The position numbers and the translations under genes are program-made. Of a stretch of 8,049 nucleotides of DNA, positions 6,051 to 8,049 are shown one piece after another. Each line of letters begins with the position of its first letter. Positions within the stretch are counted from its first letter, which is position 1. The DNA is from Euryarchaeota archaeon UBA596 (lineage in GTDB: Archaea; Thermoplasmatota; Poseidoniia; Poseidoniales; Poseidoniaceae). The notes beneath the pieces were generated by a model that searched no databases, had not been told where the DNA came from, and was given only the letters and a program-made list of their open reading frames with translations. Location of the stretch: contig DAGQ01000092.1 in the NCBI GenBank assembly GCA_002498205.1, forward strand, positions 2,867 to 10,915, in the 5' to 3' direction.

Positions 6051-7454
6051 GTGGCATTAGCCACAATTTCAGATATTGAAAAAAAAGTTGGCCTAGATAC
6101 CTATGCAGTTGAAAATGAAGGCATTGGTGGAATCATAAAAGTAAAAATTTCTGATTTCAGGGTTGAAGAATCATTCAAAAAAATTGGATTAGATCCTAAA
6201 GGAAGATTTTCAGTAATTCAAGTTACACTTACTAATTGGGAAACAAATAGATTCATCAATAGATTAGCCAGAGAGTTGAAAATTTCAAGAAATAGAATTT
6301 GGTTTTCCGGTACGAAAGATAAAAGGGCGATTACATCACAATTAATGATTGTAGATGCGCCAATAAATAAAATTGAGAAAGTAGAATTAAATGATGTTAA
6401 AATCTCCTATATTGGGAGAACGCATAAAAAATTAAAATTTGGTGAACACCAATCAAACAAATTTACAGTTATTGTCAGAGGTTGTACAAAATTAAATGGC
6501 GAACCTATGAGCGATGAAGAAGCAATGGAGAACATTAATTCGATAATTTCAAAAATGGAAGAAAAATTAGGTTCTGATGTTTTTCCAAACTGGATAGGCC
6601 CTCAAAGATTTGGAGGGATTAGGGCAGTAACAGCAGAAGTTGGAGTTGATGTTTTAGAGGAAGATTTTGAAAAGGCAGTTAATACTTACTTAGGCATGGA
6701 AAGTCCATTTGAAAACAAAGAAGTTTCTGAATTTAGAAAGTTATGGAATGAAACAAAAGACATTGAAAAATGCCTAGAGATCATCCCAAACAGACTAAAT
6801 TATGAAAAAAAGATTTTATTTGAATTAAAAAAATCAAATAATTATATTTCTGCTTTCAAAACATTACCTAATAATTTACAATTAATGTTTATCCATGCGG
6901 TACAATCAAAAATATTCAATAAATATTTAGCTTCAAGAATAAATTCAAAATTATCTTTGAAAAAACCATCAGAAGGAGATATTGTAGGCCACTTAACAGA
7001 AAAGAGGAATATTGATATTAAAACATTAACAATTGTAGAAAATGAAACTAAAAATAGAATCGAACGTAATTGTGAACTAGGAAGATTAGCAATTACGGGA
7101 CCGTTGCCAGGTTTCTCAGACATAATTGCCAAAGGAGATTCTGGGAAACTTGAGAATAAAGTTATTTCATCAATGAATTATAATAAAGAAAGTTGGCAAA
7201 TAGAAAAAATACCGAGATTGTCATCATCAGGATCACGTAGAGCATTAACTAGTACTTTCTCAAACTTAACAATTGAACCATGCTCAAAAGAAGTTGAAGA
7301 AAATAAATCAAGAGTTTGGGATGAGGGGCCTAAAAAAGGAGATCGCTGGAATCCAGAGGGTGCATCAATAAAATTTAAATTTGAGTTGCCACCTGGATCT
7401 TATGCGACTGTATTTCTAAGAGAAATTATGAGATCACCAATTAACCACTATTAA
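6051..7454 (+). CDS. truD: tRNA pseudouridine(13) synthase TruD
   Basis: A 467-residue pseudouridine synthase of the TruD/Pus7 family, which isomerises uridine 13 of tRNA (archaeal and eukaryotic members can have broader targets). Motif I reads FSGTKDKRAITSQ (85-97), and D90 is the expected catalytic aspartate. The second family motif reads FPNWIGPQRFG (178-188): N180 and the QRFG end are kept, but the position normally held by an aromatic residue (Phe in NxFG, Tyr in eukaryotes) is Ile182. The family-specific TRUD insertion lies between about 190 and 345, and the C-terminus carries GSYATVFLREIM, typical of the family. The length is somewhat above that of E. coli TruD, as is usual for archaea. 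The GTG start at 6051 is supported by the SD overlapping the rpoL stop. The gene ends four bases from the convergent aEF-1beta gene. Family identity is secure; full activity depends on how Ile182 is tolerated. Confidence 0.95.
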   Translation: MALATISDIEKKVGLDTYAVENEGIGGIIKVKISDFRVEESFKKIGLDPKGRFSVIQVTLTNWETNRFINRLARELKISRNRIWFSGTKDKRAITSQLMIVDAPINKIEKVELNDVKISYIGRTHKKLKFGEHQSNKFTVIVRGCTKLNGEPMSDEEAMENINSIISKMEEKLGSDVFPNWIGPQRFGGIRAVTAEVGVDVLEEDFEKAVNTYLGMESPFENKEVSEFRKLWNETKDIEKCLEIIPNRLNYEKKILFELKKSNNYISAFKTLPNNLQLMFIHAVQSKIFNKYLASRINSKLSLKKPSEGDIVGHLTEKRNIDIKTLTIVENETKNRIERNCELGRLAITGPLPGFSDIIAKGDSGKLENKVISSMNYNKESWQIEKIPRLSSSGSRRALTSTFSNLTIEPCSKEVEENKSRVWDEGPKKGDRWNPEGASIKFKFELPPGSYATVFLREIMRSPINHY

Positions 7455-7458
7455 GAAA

Positions 7459-7731
7459 TTATAGAAGTCTTCCCATTCCAAGTACTTCTATTTCTCCGAC
7501 GCCTTCAATATTACTCATTTCTTCTTCGAATTTGTCTACAAGACCTTCTGCATCTTCTACAACTGCATGTAGTTCAACAAACATTAAGCCAAATGCCAAA
7601 GGCTTTTTTTCAATCATGTGTACTTTTCCAAGAGACTGGTCTAAGTTTTGTAATGAATTCATCAAATCATCTATAGCTACTTCCACATCTGGATCTGGCA
7701 TAACTTTGTACTGTACTGCAACTTCTCCCAT
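7459..7731 (-). CDS. Translation elongation factor aEF-1beta
   Basis: A 90-residue protein matching the archaeal EF-1beta length (about 88-92). This is the nucleotide-exchange factor that recycles aEF-1alpha from its GDP to its GTP form during elongation in the cytoplasm. The start MGEVAVQYKVMPDPDVE, the central PLAFGLMFVELHAVV (about 44-58) and the end NIEGVGEIEVLGMGRLL are all family-typical: a ferredoxin-like fold with P-x-A-F-G-L before strand 3 and a terminal V-x-x-M-G-R-L-type strand. The ATG at 7731 follows the zinc-ribbon stop by nine bases. GAGGTG, read on the minus strand, begins within that TGA stop and gives a good SD. This gene order is widespread in archaea. Convergent with truD across four bases. 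Confidence 0.95.
   Translation of the reverse strand: MGEVAVQYKVMPDPDVEVAIDDLMNSLQNLDQSLGKVHMIEKKPLAFGLMFVELHAVVEDAEGLVDKFEEEMSNIEGVGEIEVLGMGRLL
7586..7610 (+). terminator. Possible intrinsic terminator for the rpoL-truD transcript, inside the aEF-1beta gene
   Basis: AAGCC (7586-7590) and GGCTT (7601-7605) form a five-base stem with a ten-base loop, followed directly by a run of T ending at 7610. It lies about 130 bases past the truD stop, antisense to the aEF-1beta codons for the KKPLAFGL region. The location fits the lack of any spacer after truD. The stem is short and the bases are also set by conserved protein sequence, so this could be coincidence. Confidence 0.3.
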
Positions 7732-7740
7732 TTTTACACC

Positions 7741-7908
7741 TCAAGGACCTGTGAAATCACAATCTGTACAAACATAATTTACTCCCTGATTCCTACATAT
7801 TGGACTTCTTCCAATATGCGTACCACACAAAGGACAAGGGAATGAGGTTGAATTAGATTCAACCAATGGAACACCAGATGAATTACACACTTCTGCTCTC
7901 TCAGACAT
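7741..7908 (-). CDS. Small zinc-ribbon protein (HVO_2753-like), upstream of aEF-1beta
   Basis: A 55-residue protein translated from the ATG at 7908. It contains CPLCG (25-29) and CTDC (47-50) and ends in the family-typical aromatic-x-GP (FTGP). Close relatives in archaea sit directly before the aEF-1beta gene, as here, and carry four C(P)xCG-like knuckles for two zinc sites. In this copy the first knuckle reads CNSSG (8-12) and the third reads SPIC (35-38), so each keeps one cysteine only. One complete four-cysteine site (25, 28, 47, 50) remains. The role of the family is not well defined; a nucleic-acid or translation-related function is inferred from its neighbour. Its TGA stop forms part of the SD of aEF-1beta, so the two are coupled. 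It is too short for most gene callers, but identity and context make it firm. Confidence 0.9.
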   Translation of the reverse strand: MSERAEVCNSSGVPLVESNSTSFPCPLCGTHIGRSPICRNQGVNYVCTDCDFTGP

Positions 7909-7957
7909 AGTATCTCAGAAGCGCCGACTTACTCCCACTATATGAGCGTATAGGGAT
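7909..7957 (-). promoter_or_regulatory. Short intergenic region upstream of the zinc-ribbon gene
   Basis: These 49 bases separate the edge gene from the zinc-ribbon gene. Read on the minus strand they contain CTCATATAG, centred about 35-40 bases before the ATG, which is a weak TATA candidate. No SD is evident before the ATG at 7908. A separate leaderless-type promoter or read-through from the upstream gene are both possible. Confidence 0.3.
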
Positions 7958-8049
7958 TTATTTTGCTTTATGTAATCTGAAACCAATGGCGGCTTTTTCA
8001 GTTTCTTCTTCATCTTCGTCTTTGTAAAATGAATTCAAAGACGAAAGTA
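7958..8049 (-). CDS. C-terminal fragment of an unidentified protein (start outside window)
   Basis: The minus-strand frame is open from the window edge to a TAA at 7958-7960, giving the last 29 residues of a protein. The piece contains an acidic run (KDEDEEETEK) followed by AAIGFRLHKAK and the stop. Neither that tail nor the order of genes is enough for me to name the family. The reading frame is chosen because the other two minus-strand frames have stops within 40 bases of the edge, and because the strand matches the zinc-ribbon and aEF-1beta genes 49 bases downstream. Confidence 0.5.
   Translation of the reverse strand, partial: LSSLNSFYKDEDEEETEKAAIGFRLHKAK

Noticed and set aside
6842..7132. 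96-residue minus-strand frame
   Set aside because: Antisense to truD, with no SD; the truD frame is conserved on both sides.
7532..7777. 81-residue plus-strand frame
   Set aside because: Antisense to aEF-1beta and the zinc-ribbon gene, both clearly recognised.
1..8049. Possible defence island, CRISPR array, mobile element or biosynthetic cluster
   Set aside because: I see no direct repeats with spacers, transposase, integrase, nuclease set or inverted terminal repeats; the genes are mainly housekeeping and base composition is even throughout.

Overview
The window looks like ordinary chromosome from an AT-rich archaeon, about one third GC by eye. The archaeal assignment rests on four genes: an RNA polymerase subunit Rpo11/RpoL, an archaeal-length aEF-1beta, the small zinc-ribbon gene that commonly precedes aEF-1beta in archaea, and an archaeal DUF2240 protein. 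An AT-rich genome with an HAE3-type RND exporter and short HEAT proteins would suit a planktonic euryarchaeon of the Thermoplasmatota (marine group II/III). That placement is inference. I see no tRNA or rRNA gene, CRISPR array, insertion sequence, integrase or long repeat.

Left block, minus strand (1-1961): a 398-residue HEAT-repeat protein, then an unrecognised 71-residue protein, then the first 157 residues of a DEAD-box RNA helicase that leaves the window at its DEAD motif. The gaps are 62 and 13 bases, so these may form one transcript. Middle block, plus strand (2035-3128): an unrecognised 184-residue protein followed two bases later by a DUF2240 protein, almost certainly one operon, diverging from the HEAT gene across 73 bases. 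Next, minus strand (3131-5614 or slightly longer): a 12-helix RND/MMPL exporter, convergent with DUF2240 across two bases.

Right block: rpoL and truD (tRNA pseudouridine-13 synthase) form a tight plus-strand pair diverging from the exporter. truD converges, four bases apart, with the minus-strand pair zinc-ribbon protein and aEF-1beta. A C-terminal fragment of another minus-strand gene lies at the right edge. The theme here is information processing: transcription, tRNA modification and translation elongation. Intergenic space is very small. Several Shine-Dalgarno (SD) sequences sit on or beside the upstream stop codon, and both convergent pairs must terminate inside the opposing gene.

I do not see a clear undescribed multi-gene system. 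The points most worth checking are a likely non-canonical (AUA) or misplaced start for the exporter, a substitution of the conserved aromatic in the TruD NxFG motif, loss of half of two zinc knuckles in the zinc-ribbon protein, and two compact clusters containing unrecognised proteins.
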